Shown: positions 55,151 through 64,000 of the stretch, piece after piece
Position numbering within the stretch: position 1 is the first letter of the stretch
Layout: each line of letters begins with the position of its first letter
Origin: an uncultured Bacteroides sp.
GTDB taxonomy: Bacteria; Bacteroidota; Bacteroidia; Bacteroidales; Bacteroidaceae
Assembly (NCBI RefSeq): GCF_902491285.1
Contig: NZ_CABUHK010000016.1
Coordinates: forward strand, 13,086-77,085
Direction: 5' to 3'
DNA: 64,000 nt
Made by a program: the position numbers and the translations under genes
Notes under the pieces: model-generated
What the model was told of the DNA's origin: nothing
Databases searched by the model: none
The model's input: only the letters and a program-made list of their open reading frames with translations

Positions 55151-56248
55151 CTAGATTAAAGATAAATCATCGAAATAAGTATCAAGCAAGCTCTTGGCAG
55201 CAACAAATGAAGTCAGATTACCGCTCAGCACCTGACGTTCCTTTTCCTGAAGCATCGCTTCAATCTTCGGATTATGATAGAAACTGTCACGCAACTGCTC
55301 GTTGATGCTTTCATACATCCAATATTTGCTCTGTTCGTTACGGCGATATTCAAAATAACCGTTCTCCTTTACGAAGTCAATGTATGCGTAAACCATGTCC
55401 CACACTTCCTTCACACCTATATTATAGAAACCTGAATAGGTCAACACCTGCGGTGTCCAGCCCGATTCGGGGGCAGGAAACAAATGCAGTGCATTACGGA
55501 ATTGAGAAGCAGCCAACTTGGCGCGTTCCAAATTATCCCCATCGGCCTTGTTTATCACAATACCGTCCGCCATTTCCATGATGCCGCGTTTGATACCTTG
55601 CAATTCATCGCCCGTCCCGGCCAATTGAATCAGCAGGAAAAAGTCCACCATCGAATGAACAGCCGTTTCACTCTGTCCCACTCCGACCGTCTCCACAAAA
55701 ATCTTATCAAATCCGGCAGCTTCACAAAGCACAATCGATTCGCGTGTCTTGCGTGCCACACCACCCAACGAACCTGCCGAGGGGCTGGGACGGATAAATG
55801 ATTTAGGATGTACAGAAAGCTGTTCCATGCGGGTCTTGTCTCCCAGGATACTCCCTTTACTGCGCTCACTGCTTGGGTCGATAGCCAATACAGCCAACTT
55901 CCCCCCTTTTTCGAGTACGTGCAGGCCGAATACGTCTATCGAGGTACTCTTTCCCGCACCGGGAACGCCGCTGATACCTATCCGGATAGAATTGCCGGAA
56001 TAAGGCAGACACTTCTCTATCACTTCCTGAGCGACAGCCTGATGTTCGGGTTTCACACTTTCCACCAGCGTCACGGCCTGACTCAATATAGTGACATCAC
56101 CTTTTGTAATACCTTCCACAAACTCAGCTACCGAAAGCTGGCGTTTTTTAGGCTTCCGTTTCAAGTAAGGATTCACAGACGAAGGTTGCTCGATGCCTTT
56201 GTTGACAACAAGTCCTTTGTATTCTTCACCGTTTTCAGGATGTTCCAT
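55151..56248 (-). CDS. meaB: Methylmalonyl-CoA mutase-associated GTPase MeaB
   Basis: Cytoplasmic G3E-family P-loop GTPase of 365 residues that protects and loads the B12 cofactor of methylmalonyl-CoA mutase. Walker A GVPGAGKSTSIDVFG (~97), LAVLAIDPSSERSKGSILGDKTRM, VETVGVGQSE and NKADGDN specificity motif are present. It follows the DUF1573 gene by 11 bp, so they are one transcript; the mutase genes are not in the window. Confidence 0.95.
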   Translation of the reverse strand: MEHPENGEEYKGLVVNKGIEQPSSVNPYLKRKPKKRQLSVAEFVEGITKGDVTILSQAVTLVESVKPEHQAVAQEVIEKCLPYSGNSIRIGISGVPGAGKSTSIDVFGLHVLEKGGKLAVLAIDPSSERSKGSILGDKTRMEQLSVHPKSFIRPSPSAGSLGGVARKTRESIVLCEAAGFDKIFVETVGVGQSETAVHSMVDFFLLIQLAGTGDELQGIKRGIMEMADGIVINKADGDNLERAKLAASQFRNALHLFPAPESGWTPQVLTYSGFYNIGVKEVWDMVYAYIDFVKENGYFEYRRNEQSKYWMYESINEQLRDSFYHNPKIEAMLQEKERQVLSGNLTSFVAAKSLLDTYFDDLSLI

Positions 56249-56259
56249 GACAATAAGAT

Positions 56260-57327
56260 TTAGCGTTTGATATTGATTTCGACTTTCGGGCGCATCGGGT
56301 CGTTTGTTATCATCAAAATACGTAAATGATGTTTCTTATTACCTACATCACGCTTGCGAATCGTCACTTTCAGCTTCGTCATTCCATCCGGAGGAAGTAC
56401 CGTTTTCTTCAAGCTCACTCCCACCGATGAATTGAACACCTGCAATTTACTAATAATCAGCGGAGTTTTACCCGCATTGGCAATCAATAAGTCATAGCTT
56501 GCCTTTTTCTTCTTAATCAACGGTACACTAAGGTCAATATCCGTTTCCGAGATACGTATGGCAGGAGCGTTCAGAGAATCAGCAGCCGTCATACGTGAGA
56601 AGTCGGGAAGAAGAATGGCTGAAACAGGAATTTCGTTATCTTCGCTCACCTTGTCGCCGGAGAAACGGGAAAGGTAGACAGAAGTCTGTGTCAATCCGTA
56701 ATCTTTCAACTGGCTGGCGTCCAACGTCAACTTGACCGTTCCTTTCTTTCCTTTCAGCAGGACTTTCGGTTCCGCTTCCATCTTCAGATAAGGGGGCAAA
56801 TGCATCAATACCGGTTCGTACGGACGGTCGGACAAATTGGCTATGCTGAAAGTCAACGAAGGCTGCTGCCCATGATAAACATCAGGGAAAGCAAACTCGT
56901 CACGATCCAAACGGATATTTCCGATAGCGTAAGGAAGAGTCTTTGCATAATCCTTCACTTCCTGCACCACCTCTCCGGTAAACTTCAGGTAGACCAGATT
57001 CGGAGTGGCATTGCTGTATATCCCGACCGACTTTTCAAAACGTCCCAGCGCCTTCGCGTCAAAAGAAGCCTTTACCGTTCCTTTCGCTCCCGGAGCAATC
57101 GGCTCCTTCGTCCAGTCGGCTACGGAGCAGGCACAGGAAGTGGTGACATTGGTAAGTACCAACGGCTGGTTACCGGTATTAGTGATTGTATATTCCACCG
57201 TCACCGGACGTTTCCACTCTATTTGTCCGAAGTTGTGCGTCTCTTTATTTGAAGAGATACGGGGTTGGGCAACGGCTGCCAGAACGACAGTTAGTAGAAA
57301 AAATATAGATAGTAAACTACGTTTCAT
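56260..57327 (-). CDS. DUF1573 domain exported protein
   Basis: About 355 residues from ATG 57327 (ATG 57336 is also possible). The longer frame to 57414 runs through the predicted -7 box TACATTTG at 57358-57351, so it is rejected. A signal peptide (LLSIFFLLTVVLAAVAQ) is followed by immunoglobulin-like DUF1573 repeats: EIxHNFGxI-type motifs such as KETHNFGQIEWKRPV, ITNTGNQPLVLTNVTTSCACS and further Ser/Ala-rich strands. Function unknown; such proteins are abundant in the Bacteroides cell envelope. Confidence 0.88.
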   Translation of the reverse strand: MKRSLLSIFFLLTVVLAAVAQPRISSNKETHNFGQIEWKRPVTVEYTITNTGNQPLVLTNVTTSCACSVADWTKEPIAPGAKGTVKASFDAKALGRFEKSVGIYSNATPNLVYLKFTGEVVQEVKDYAKTLPYAIGNIRLDRDEFAFPDVYHGQQPSLTFSIANLSDRPYEPVLMHLPPYLKMEAEPKVLLKGKKGTVKLTLDASQLKDYGLTQTSVYLSRFSGDKVSEDNEIPVSAILLPDFSRMTAADSLNAPAIRISETDIDLSVPLIKKKKASYDLLIANAGKTPLIISKLQVFNSSVGVSLKKTVLPPDGMTKLKVTIRKRDVGNKKHHLRILMITNDPMRPKVEINIKR

Positions 57328-57350
57328 GCGATACATTTTATTTTGGTGCA

Positions 57351-57358
57351 CAAATGTA
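57351..57358 (-). promoter_or_regulatory. -7 box for DUF1573-meaB
   Basis: TACATTTG on the minus strand, 15-25 bp before the ATG codons at 57336/57327. It supports a start after 57351 and a separate transcript from the A2M gene. Confidence 0.55.
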
Positions 57359-57397
57359 GGTGTTTTAGATGAGATATTGGTCGGATTGAAAGGATTA

Positions 57398-57428
57398 TTA
57401 ACGGTGAACGCCAAACGTTCACCGTTAA
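57398..57428. terminator. 13-bp perfect hairpin after the alpha-2-macroglobulin gene
   Basis: TTAACGGTGAACG (57398-57410) and CGTTCACCGTTAA (57416-57428) form a perfect stem with a 5-nt loop, 8 bp past the A2M stop at 57436. No strong T-tract follows on the minus strand; it is either a weak terminator or a member of the hairpin-spacer family. Confidence 0.55.
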
Positions 57429-57435
57429 TAAATAA

Positions 57436-60400
57436 TTATTTCACTTCTACCGTCATCGAAGCGGAATGTGAAGCATATTCCGGTGCATAGGCACACTGCA
57501 TCGTTGCCAGTCCCGTTTCGTAAGTTCCTGCGCGACTGACACGATAACTATATTCAAGTACATACACTCCCTTTCCAAGATGGTCAAAGAAGAAGTTGGT
57601 GGCGGCATCCTTGATGTCCACATAGTAGCCGATTCCGTTATTCCAGCGATAACCGGACACGCTGCCGATGGGTTCGAAACAAGCACCACGCTGGTCTTTC
57701 AACTGTACGAAGTCCATTGCACGGTCTGCACGGATACTCAATCGGGAGACAACCTTATCGCCCACTTGAAGCACTGTCTTTGACGTGATCGGTTGCAGTT
57801 GCGGCATACCATTCACCATACGTTCCACATATAGTTGTTTCTGTACATTCAACTCACCTCCTTGTTGCTTCACATCCTTGACCGATGATTCGTATTCCGC
57901 ATAAACGGCTCCCCAGGCAATCCCCGGCTTTCTCTTTTCCACTTCAATCTTGCGGGCATCCACTACATTCTTCTGTGTGAACGAACGTTTGATATATCCC
58001 AGTCCCGGAACGGTAGTCTTACTCGGACTAACCGTCTCCAACACTTCATCGGCAATCACAATCCGCACATCGCCCTGATTGTCAAGCAAATCAGTGCCTT
58101 TCATCAACAATGCATATACCGCGTCCGCTGTAGCTACCGGAGAGTTCCACTGCTGTGTCTGCTTCTGCTTCAACAGCCAGAGTTTCATTTCTTCTACCGT
58201 CTCCGCATTGCCGCCAATCAATTCCAGTGCTTCCATCACATCCACATGAGCCTGCATTTTCATTCCGCCCCATGTGTAAGGATTCTCGTTGAAAGCGAAG
58301 AACATACCCTGCTCATCAGTCTTTGTCAGATGCTCTTTCAAGGATGCGGCAAACGCCTGCGCCTCTTTCTTATATCCGGCCTTGTCAAGTACGATAGCAG
58401 CGACAGCCTTAGTATTCATCGAAGCTGACGGAAGCAGTTCTTTTACCTTGGAGAGATAATAAGCATAAGCTGCTTTATTCGTTGCAGGAACCTGCTCACC
58501 GGAAATTGCGATGATATACAGATATTGCAGGATACCACTTGAGACTCCCGTGAACTTCACTCCTTCTTTCTGTGCTTTCAGAATGTTCTTGTATTCTTCC
58601 AAAGCCGACTGGTGGAGATATGTCAAGGCATTAGTCTGCAAGGTTAGTGCGGTTCCATTCAACTTCTCGCCAGTCAACAAAGCAAGACGGGCATTCAGTT
58701 CCGCAATATAAGCAGTGACATAATTACTGCCGTTCATCCCTTTATACCATGACCACGCACCGTCAGAACGCTGTAATTCCTGTAATCTTGTCAAGGCGGC
58801 GATATTGTTGCTGCGGATATTGTTCAAATCGAACAGTGTAGCGATACGTTCTTTCTGCTGCTCTTCGGTCTGTGCTGCGAGCACCCACGGTGATTCGGAC
58901 AACAGGATGTTCTTCACTTCCTGATTCTTTTGCAGATTGCTGAGGAACGTTTCTTTCGTACCACCTTGAAGTTTCCAGCTATCGAACACAGCCTTGATAC
59001 GCGGCTGGCTATTCATTATATATGAAGCCAATGTATTCGCATAATAAGCAGTAGCCCACGAAATAGCATTATTATTGACCGGAAGGCTCAATGAAGGCAA
59101 TGCTTGAATAGCATACCAGGCAGGATTTCCGGTAAACTCAATCGTCAGCTTACGGTCGGTTGCCGTTTTACTATGTTGATTGAACAGGCTGTCGAGAGAG
59201 AAAGTACGGGTTTCTTCTCCACGTACAGGCATCGGCAGGGTTTCTACCAGATGCTCTTTGTTGCCGAGTACCGGAAGCAGTTGTTGTTCTCCATCACTGA
59301 ATGTGCCACTATCGGCTATCATCCGGCATCCCAGTATCCCGTATTTGTCACTTACGGCAAACATGAAGTTCACCCCGATCGTCTTTCCCGCTTCAACAGA
59401 GAATTTCTGTTTCTGTGTGCTGACTACCTTTTCCGTCATCGGGTCGAAAAGAATCATGCTTACTGTTCCCGCTTGCGGCTTGCCTGTCATGTTGGAGATA
59501 GAAGCAGCAATGGAGGTCTTATCCCCTACACGCACAAAACGCGGCAGATTAGGAGTCAGCATAAATTCCTTACTGGTGATGGCTTCACCGTCCAGTGTTC
59601 CTGTCAACATTCCCTTCGTATGGGAATATCCGCGGAAATTCCAGCGTGTCAGACTTTCGGGCATGGTGAATGAGAAGGAAATCTCTCCTTGCTCGTTGGT
59701 ACGGAGTTGCGGATAGAAGAACGCTGTTTCAGCAAGATTCGTACGCAGGTCGGCAGGAGCTTCGGGGAGAGATTCTCCCTCGAAGGATGTACCCGATTTA
59801 CCCACTATTCCTGTTTGTCCCCAACCAGCCGCAAATTCCACATCATCAGAAGCTTCGGAAACTAAAGCCGGCACATATTTCAGTTCTACCGCATTGCTCC
59901 GGCTTGTCACACTTCCTGTCATCATCCCCCTCTTATATGTAGCCATTCCTCTAATCACCACTCCATCAGCTATCGACTCGGATATTGCATATACATTTCC
60001 TATACCTGACTGTATCACAAAATAGTCATATGCCATCGCAGGCACTTTCAGATACTTATTATTCCACCAATAATTGAACGAATTATTTCTGGAATACCCG
60101 CTCATCCAATTAGAATAAGGTAATACCTGATTATAGTAAACTTGGAAATCCTGCCGGCGGTTCCATATCTTATCCAACGAGGCATCATACATTGTTGCCA
60201 GCATTTCCGCATCGGCTGCTCGTCCTTGCGGTGTCTTAATCGTCAGTTTCCATTCTTCCTTTTGTCCGGGACGCAACTTGTCACGGAACACCTCCCACTT
60301 CATCGTCAATGTCTTGTCCGGCAAACGCTTCTTCACCTGAACCTGTTCCTGATATACCTGTCCGTCTCTTACCATGCAGAAATTCACGAAGATACCGTCG

Positions 60401-63177
60401 CCATAACTGTCCCGATACGGATACTGAAAACGTACAATCGTATCAGACAAGTTCAGCGCCTTGCTTTCCAACAGCTTATCACCGCAGAATACATTCATCA
60501 TCACATAAGCATCCTTTTCCGAAGTTCCGAAACAGAACACTGCCGGATGTGTTGCATCAAATTGCGTATTCGGTGCATAGAACCATACGGTGGACTGAAC
60601 AGGCGGACGTTTATCTGCTTCGGAGAAAAGAACAGTATTATCATCTGCCGTCACTTCCTTTCCCCGGTTATCTTTCACCGATGCTTTCAGTACATACGCT
60701 CCCGACGGAATCTTCTCCCAGTTGAGCGTCATCTCCTCATTGGAAGTAAATGTTCCCGTCGCAACCGGACTCTCGCCCAAATCTTTAAAATCTTTATCTT
60801 TCGCAGAATACAAGGCATAGTTTCCTTTCACTTCCACAGGCTGCCCGTTCAGATTCTGTGCTTTAAACACGATGCTGAACGGCTTGTCCTTGCAAGTCTT
60901 TTCCTGCAACTCCATCTGCAAAACCAACGAACGGCTACCCGCTGAAATCACGTCTGTAGACGATTGCGTTTCACCCGCCACATTGGTAGCGGTAGCTTCA
61001 ACGGAATAACGATAGTAGATCTTATCATTATTCTTATAAACGTCACTTTCCTCCAGACGAACCGGTATCGTGAATTCCCCATTCCCGTCGGCAGTCACCT
61101 CGCCGGAAGCAATCTGCGCAGATTCCGAGATTCTCCAGAAACTGTAAACAGAACGTTTCACCGTATATTTCACCGGAAGGTCTTGGAGCAACACGCCGCT
61201 ATAAGATTGAACCTTACCTTTTACCTGTACCTCATCGCCAAGTTTGTAACTTCCCGTTTGCTTTTCAAAAGTTATGTCGAATGTCGGACGTTTATAATCT
61301 TCCACACGGATATTCGTCCTGCCGTCTCCTGCCGTCAAAGAAAACATTCCGTTCAGACAGGCCGAAGGCAATGCAAAATCAGTAGTAAAGGAACCGAATT
61401 CATTGGTACGTACCGATTTCTGTCCCACTTCCTGATTATTTGCGTCCAATAAAACGACTGTGTAGTTCTTGTTCGGAAGCACGTTTGCCGTATCCGAGTT
61501 CTGTGTATAGGCAATACCTTTCACATACACTGTCTGACCGGGACGGTACAGAGAACGGTCGGTCAACAACGTCATACTTTCAACCACCTTGTTTTCATCA
61601 CCATAATATCCGAAACTTCCGCCGTAGATGCCTTGCAGCTTCATGGCTGTATCCATGCCTTTCGAGGCTTTCAGATACCGGTATTCGGACTTCCAGGGGA
61701 ATACGACTTTGCCGTCTTCTCCTGCCGTAAATTCCTGCAACGCTTTCTCTGCATTATTATACAGGGTGATTTTCACATTGGGTACAGGATACCCGGTCTG
61801 TCCGTCCAATACCGCCACTTCATATTGCTTTCCGGGCAGACGGCACGTCAGCACTTTGAAACGTGTCACGTTGAAGTTGCTTTCGCTATCCCTCTTCGCA
61901 CGAATATCCGGTACGATACGCATCACATAAGAGCCGAGGTCGGGAGCCTTGAACGTGAACACGGTATCTTGTGTACGGTAATCTTTCGGACGAAGAACGG
62001 AATAATGCTGCTCTTTCACCAGTTTTTTCGCCTGATACAGCCGTACGGTAAAACCGTCCAGATTCTTATGGGAGACATTCAGCTTTATGTCTTCATCCGG
62101 GAAAGCCTGACTCGCTGCCCTGACGTTCAACGAAGGCGCTAAAACCTCTTCCCGAAGATTCTTCAGGGCATTTATCCTGTGGTAATCCGGATAAAGGCGA
62201 ATTGCCTCATCACAGAGTTGCAGGGCATTGATTTGCTGTTCTTTCTCAATGGCGTAGTGTGCTTGCGCCAAATAGACTTCCGCACTTACAGGCTCCGAAG
62301 CGAACTTACTTTTCAATGTATTCAACGCTGTCAGGAACGTATCTTCAGTCAATCCCGGAAGCCCTTCCTGAATTTTGGATGGAACCGCGTATCTATCCGC
62401 ATTACGTCTCCATTCCAAATAGTTGAGTGTAGTCAAGATATACCCTTCTTTCAGCCCGGCAGCCTTATAGGCGGCTATCATGTTTCCATAGATTTTTATA
62501 ATATCCTGTTTCACAGGAGAAGGCATGATATCATTAAAGCCGCTGCGTTCCAATCTCTCTATCCGATTCAAAGATTCTATGCCACGGGAAGCCAGTAGAT
62601 GATACATATCATGGTGATAATATTCGCTAGTCTCACCCAATTCAACAAAAGGAATGTAACTACGTGAGGAGGTTTTGAGTAACAATACCGAGTCTGCCAA
62701 CGCTTCCTTTACATTTGTCCGCACTTTTTCCACGAACATATTTGCCGTCCATTCGCGCATATCCGTGGAAGGGGCTTCACCTACGATTTCTGTCCTTTGC
62801 CGAAGTTGCCATTGGTTATTGGAAGCATAATCCGCATAGATTCCTGCTATCAAAGAATGTAATATAGCACGATCCATAGGTTGGTCTGTCCGCTTCGCCC
62901 ATTGTTCCAGCCCTTTCAGACCGACATAAAAACTGTCGGGAGTCAAAACCTCCTGAGTTTTCATCCGCCACATATAGGCTTTCAGCATTTGAGCGGAGTT
63001 TTTTTCTTTCTCTCCTTTCTGATAAATTCCGTCAATCAATTTGATTACCGTTTTAGGCAAGCTCTTCTTTTGTGCCTGCTCTACTTCTTTCCATAATTTG
63101 TCGAAAGTTTGTGCCTGCACCGCCGGAATCACTCCCAGCCAAAACAGCACCATCATACAAATCTGCTTTATTTTCAT
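57436..63177 (-). CDS. Alpha-2-macroglobulin family protein
   Basis: Very large exported protein of 1913 residues. Signal peptide 1-22 (PAVQA-Q). A helical N-terminus (~30-380) precedes MG-type beta-sandwich repeats, with the MG2 block LLTDRSLYRPGQTVYVKGIAYTQ, and the A2M block ETAFFYPQLRTNEQGEISFSFTMPESLTRWNF. The C-terminal third resembles the thioester-domain helical barrel (LTRLQELQRSDGAWSWYKGMNGS). The CxEQ thioester motif of classical bacterial A2M proteins is not found. There is no lipobox. Expected to be a periplasmic or envelope protease trap/defence protein; in this thioester-less type the mechanism is uncertain. The following genes, DUF1573 and meaB, appear to have their own promoter. 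Confidence 0.9.
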   Translation of the reverse strand: MKIKQICMMVLFWLGVIPAVQAQTFDKLWKEVEQAQKKSLPKTVIKLIDGIYQKGEKEKNSAQMLKAYMWRMKTQEVLTPDSFYVGLKGLEQWAKRTDQPMDRAILHSLIAGIYADYASNNQWQLRQRTEIVGEAPSTDMREWTANMFVEKVRTNVKEALADSVLLLKTSSRSYIPFVELGETSEYYHHDMYHLLASRGIESLNRIERLERSGFNDIMPSPVKQDIIKIYGNMIAAYKAAGLKEGYILTTLNYLEWRRNADRYAVPSKIQEGLPGLTEDTFLTALNTLKSKFASEPVSAEVYLAQAHYAIEKEQQINALQLCDEAIRLYPDYHRINALKNLREEVLAPSLNVRAASQAFPDEDIKLNVSHKNLDGFTVRLYQAKKLVKEQHYSVLRPKDYRTQDTVFTFKAPDLGSYVMRIVPDIRAKRDSESNFNVTRFKVLTCRLPGKQYEVAVLDGQTGYPVPNVKITLYNNAEKALQEFTAGEDGKVVFPWKSEYRYLKASKGMDTAMKLQGIYGGSFGYYGDENKVVESMTLLTDRSLYRPGQTVYVKGIAYTQNSDTANVLPNKNYTVVLLDANNQEVGQKSVRTNEFGSFTTDFALPSACLNGMFSLTAGDGRTNIRVEDYKRPTFDITFEKQTGSYKLGDEVQVKGKVQSYSGVLLQDLPVKYTVKRSVYSFWRISESAQIASGEVTADGNGEFTIPVRLEESDVYKNNDKIYYRYSVEATATNVAGETQSSTDVISAGSRSLVLQMELQEKTCKDKPFSIVFKAQNLNGQPVEVKGNYALYSAKDKDFKDLGESPVATGTFTSNEEMTLNWEKIPSGAYVLKASVKDNRGKEVTADDNTVLFSEADKRPPVQSTVWFYAPNTQFDATHPAVFCFGTSEKDAYVMMNVFCGDKLLESKALNLSDTIVRFQYPYRDSYGDGIFVNFCMVRDGQVYQEQVQVKKRLPDKTLTMKWEVFRDKLRPGQKEEWKLTIKTPQGRAADAEMLATMYDASLDKIWNRRQDFQVYYNQVLPYSNWMSGYSRNNSFNYWWNNKYLKVPAMAYDYFVIQSGIGNVYAISESIADGVVIRGMATYKRGMMTGSVTSRSNAVELKYVPALVSEASDDVEFAAGWGQTGIVGKSGTSFEGESLPEAPADLRTNLAETAFFYPQLRTNEQGEISFSFTMPESLTRWNFRGYSHTKGMLTGTLDGEAITSKEFMLTPNLPRFVRVGDKTSIAASISNMTGKPQAGTVSMILFDPMTEKVVSTQKQKFSVEAGKTIGVNFMFAVSDKYGILGCRMIADSGTFSDGEQQLLPVLGNKEHLVETLPMPVRGEETRTFSLDSLFNQHSKTATDRKLTIEFTGNPAWYAIQALPSLSLPVNNNAISWATAYYANTLASYIMNSQPRIKAVFDSWKLQGGTKETFLSNLQKNQEVKNILLSESPWVLAAQTEEQQKERIATLFDLNNIRSNNIAALTRLQELQRSDGAWSWYKGMNGSNYVTAYIAELNARLALLTGEKLNGTALTLQTNALTYLHQSALEEYKNILKAQKEGVKFTGVSSGILQYLYIIAISGEQVPATNKAAYAYYLSKVKELLPSASMNTKAVAAIVLDKAGYKKEAQAFAASLKEHLTKTDEQGMFFAFNENPYTWGGMKMQAHVDVMEALELIGGNAETVEEMKLWLLKQKQTQQWNSPVATADAVYALLMKGTDLLDNQGDVRIVIADEVLETVSPSKTTVPGLGYIKRSFTQKNVVDARKIEVEKRKPGIAWGAVYAEYESSVKDVKQQGGELNVQKQLYVERMVNGMPQLQPITSKTVLQVGDKVVSRLSIRADRAMDFVQLKDQRGACFEPIGSVSGYRWNNGIGYYVDIKDAATNFFFDHLGKGVYVLEYSYRVSRAGTYETGLATMQCAYAPEYASHSASMTVEVK

Positions 63178-63600
63178 AATCCTTCCAGTTTAAGTTCGCT
63201 ATAAGTCTCACTGTATAAATAACAAAGTAAAGAAATAAAGTTTAAAGAATCATCTTTTTTTGAATAAATATAATAGATTTGTGCTATCACGACAGTGATT
63301 ATGACAACTGTGATTGCGAGAATTAAAAACAAGACTTTAGGATGTTCCTTCCAGACAATGAAGCATTATTATCACAATAATATATGTACGTGACATCTCT
63401 CTCCCTACAATAAAAAAAATAAAAACAAAACTGTCACCTGTCACCATTCCCTATTTAACAAATTGATTTTTAAGCATTAACAGTGTGACAGCATCCGGTG
63501 ACAGCACTGCGATGGCACTGTGACGGCAATCATGCTGTCACAAAGACAAAGTCGCATATTCATCGTAGTGCCTTGGCATCATATAGTCAGTATCAAGGCA
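63178..63600. other. Intergenic region upstream of the A2M gene with GTGACAG repeats
   Basis: Holds a perfect 11-bp inverted repeat TGTGACAGCAT (63484-63494) / ATGCTGTCACA (63532-63542). Further TGTCACC/GGTGACAGC words lie between about 63430 and 63530. A TAGATTTG -7-like box (63274-63281) faces right but no gene follows it. No ORF with coding character is seen. Confidence 0.6.
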
Positions 63601-63611
63601 CGAAACAAATG

Positions 63612-63750
63612 GTTCCCCTACGTGACACTTTTGTTCCCATTACCCGAAACTTTAGTTTCAAGCGTTTGAAACTAAAGTTTCCATTGCTTGGAACCATTAG
63701 TTTCTCACCGATGAAACAATAGTTTCACACCGTTGGAACTACAGTTTCAT
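63612..63750. repeat. 22-bp-period GAAAC...GTTTC palindrome array 3
   Basis: GTTTC/GTTCC begins at 63612, 63633, 63655, 63677, 63700, 63722 and 63744 (intervals 21, 22, 22, 23, 22, 22). GAAACTTTAGTTTC and GAAACTAAAGTTTC are near-perfect palindromes. It ends 50 bp before the smORF terminator and lies about 435 bp upstream of the A2M start. Confidence 0.88.
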
Positions 63751-63800
63751 AGAAAGGAAACTAATTGGGCTGTAAGCATCCTGAAGACATTGTGCCTATA

Positions 63801-63842
63801 TCTAAAAGAAGTGGGGATAGCGTTTTCAAACGTATCCCCACT
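63801..63842 (-). terminator. Terminator of the 30-codon small gene
   Basis: On the minus strand GTGGGGATA-CGTTT-GAAAACG-CTATCCCCAC is followed by TTCTTTT. The stem is 9-10 bp plus an inner CGTTT pairing. It lies 26 bp past the small ORF's stop codon. Confidence 0.85.
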
Positions 63843-63867
63843 CTAAACTTAGTTAATGTACCTTTTC

Positions 63868-63960
63868 TCATTTTTCAATTCTGTATCCCCATGCAAGCAT
63901 TTCGTTACGACCTATTTCACTGAGGATTTTTCTTACTAAAGAACTCATTTTCTTTGCCAT
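63868..63960 (-). CDS. Small ORF encoding a 30-residue cationic peptide
   Basis: An ATG at 63960 begins a 30-codon frame, MAKKMSSLVRKILSEIGR followed by NEMLAWGYRIEK, ending TGA at 63868. Evidence for a real gene: an A/G-rich ribosome-binding region (AAAGGTTTAAAG) 5-15 bp upstream, an independent terminator right after the stop, and an amphipathic basic helix pattern in residues 3-20. There is no signal peptide or known domain. It stands alone at the right edge; its promoter, if any, is beyond the window. The function is unknown; a membrane-active or regulatory peptide is possible. Homology across Bacteroides could not be tested here. Confidence 0.65.
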   Translation of the reverse strand: MAKKMSSLVRKILSEIGRNEMLAWGYRIEK

Positions 63961-64000
63961 AATCTTTAAACCTTTTAAATTACTAATTCCTGAAAACTAA

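Noticed and set aside
63498..63722. 74-codon plus-strand ORF in the A2M upstream gap
   Set aside because: Runs through inverted repeats and array 3; composition follows the repeats rather than codon use.

Overview
The window reads as chromosomal DNA of a gut Bacteroides (Bacteroidales). The grounds are a hybrid two-component regulator beside secreted pectin enzymes, a fused murF-alr gene, a fused nuoCD inside an 11-subunit complex I operon without nuoEFG, a long TonB-dependent receptor ending in Phe, and Bacteroides-type -7 boxes (TAnnTTTG) upstream of many genes. The exact species cannot be settled from sequence alone. No tRNA, rRNA, insertion sequence or CRISPR array was recognised.

Region 1 (1-13.8 kb) is the edge of a homogalacturonan/pectin utilisation locus. 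It holds a hybrid sensor-regulator cut by the window edge, a CE12-CE8 double esterase, a second CE8 pectin methylesterase and a GH105 unsaturated uronyl hydrolase on the minus strand. Divergent from these lie a PTS-type IIC permease, a KduI isomerase and an ExuT-like MFS transporter. The esterases, the GH105 and, unusually, KduI carry signal peptides. This suggests that unsaturated galacturonate is released and isomerised in the periplasm and then imported by one of the two permeases.

Region 2 (13.8-27.3 kb) is housekeeping. It contains tatA-tatC-Dna2-like helicase/nuclease (minus), murF-alr plus a GSCFA protein (minus), and divergently dxs-trkA-trkH (plus). Region 3 (27.3-38.1 kb) is a small exported protein followed by nuoA-B-CD-H-I-J-K-L-M-N.

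Region 4 (38.1-50 kb, minus) holds an orphan multi-PAS histidine kinase and a TonB-dependent receptor with a beta-helix lipoprotein but no SusD. It also holds an AraC regulator, a YbdG-like mechanosensitive channel, and an ABC-type ATPase + DUF4435 TOPRIM-like pair resembling the two components of the PARIS anti-phage system. Region 5 (50-64 kb) has an EamA transporter, a large GH2 beta-galactosidase with an F5/8C domain, meaB, a DUF1573 protein, a 1913-residue alpha-2-macroglobulin-like protein and a 30-codon small ORF with its own terminator.

Two families of non-coding repeats run through the window. One is three arrays of GAAAC-N4/5-GTTTC palindromes repeating every 22 bp, each upstream of a gene for an exported or outer-membrane protein. 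The other is a set of degenerate hairpin spacers in intergenic gaps, one of which appears inserted in frame inside murF-alr.
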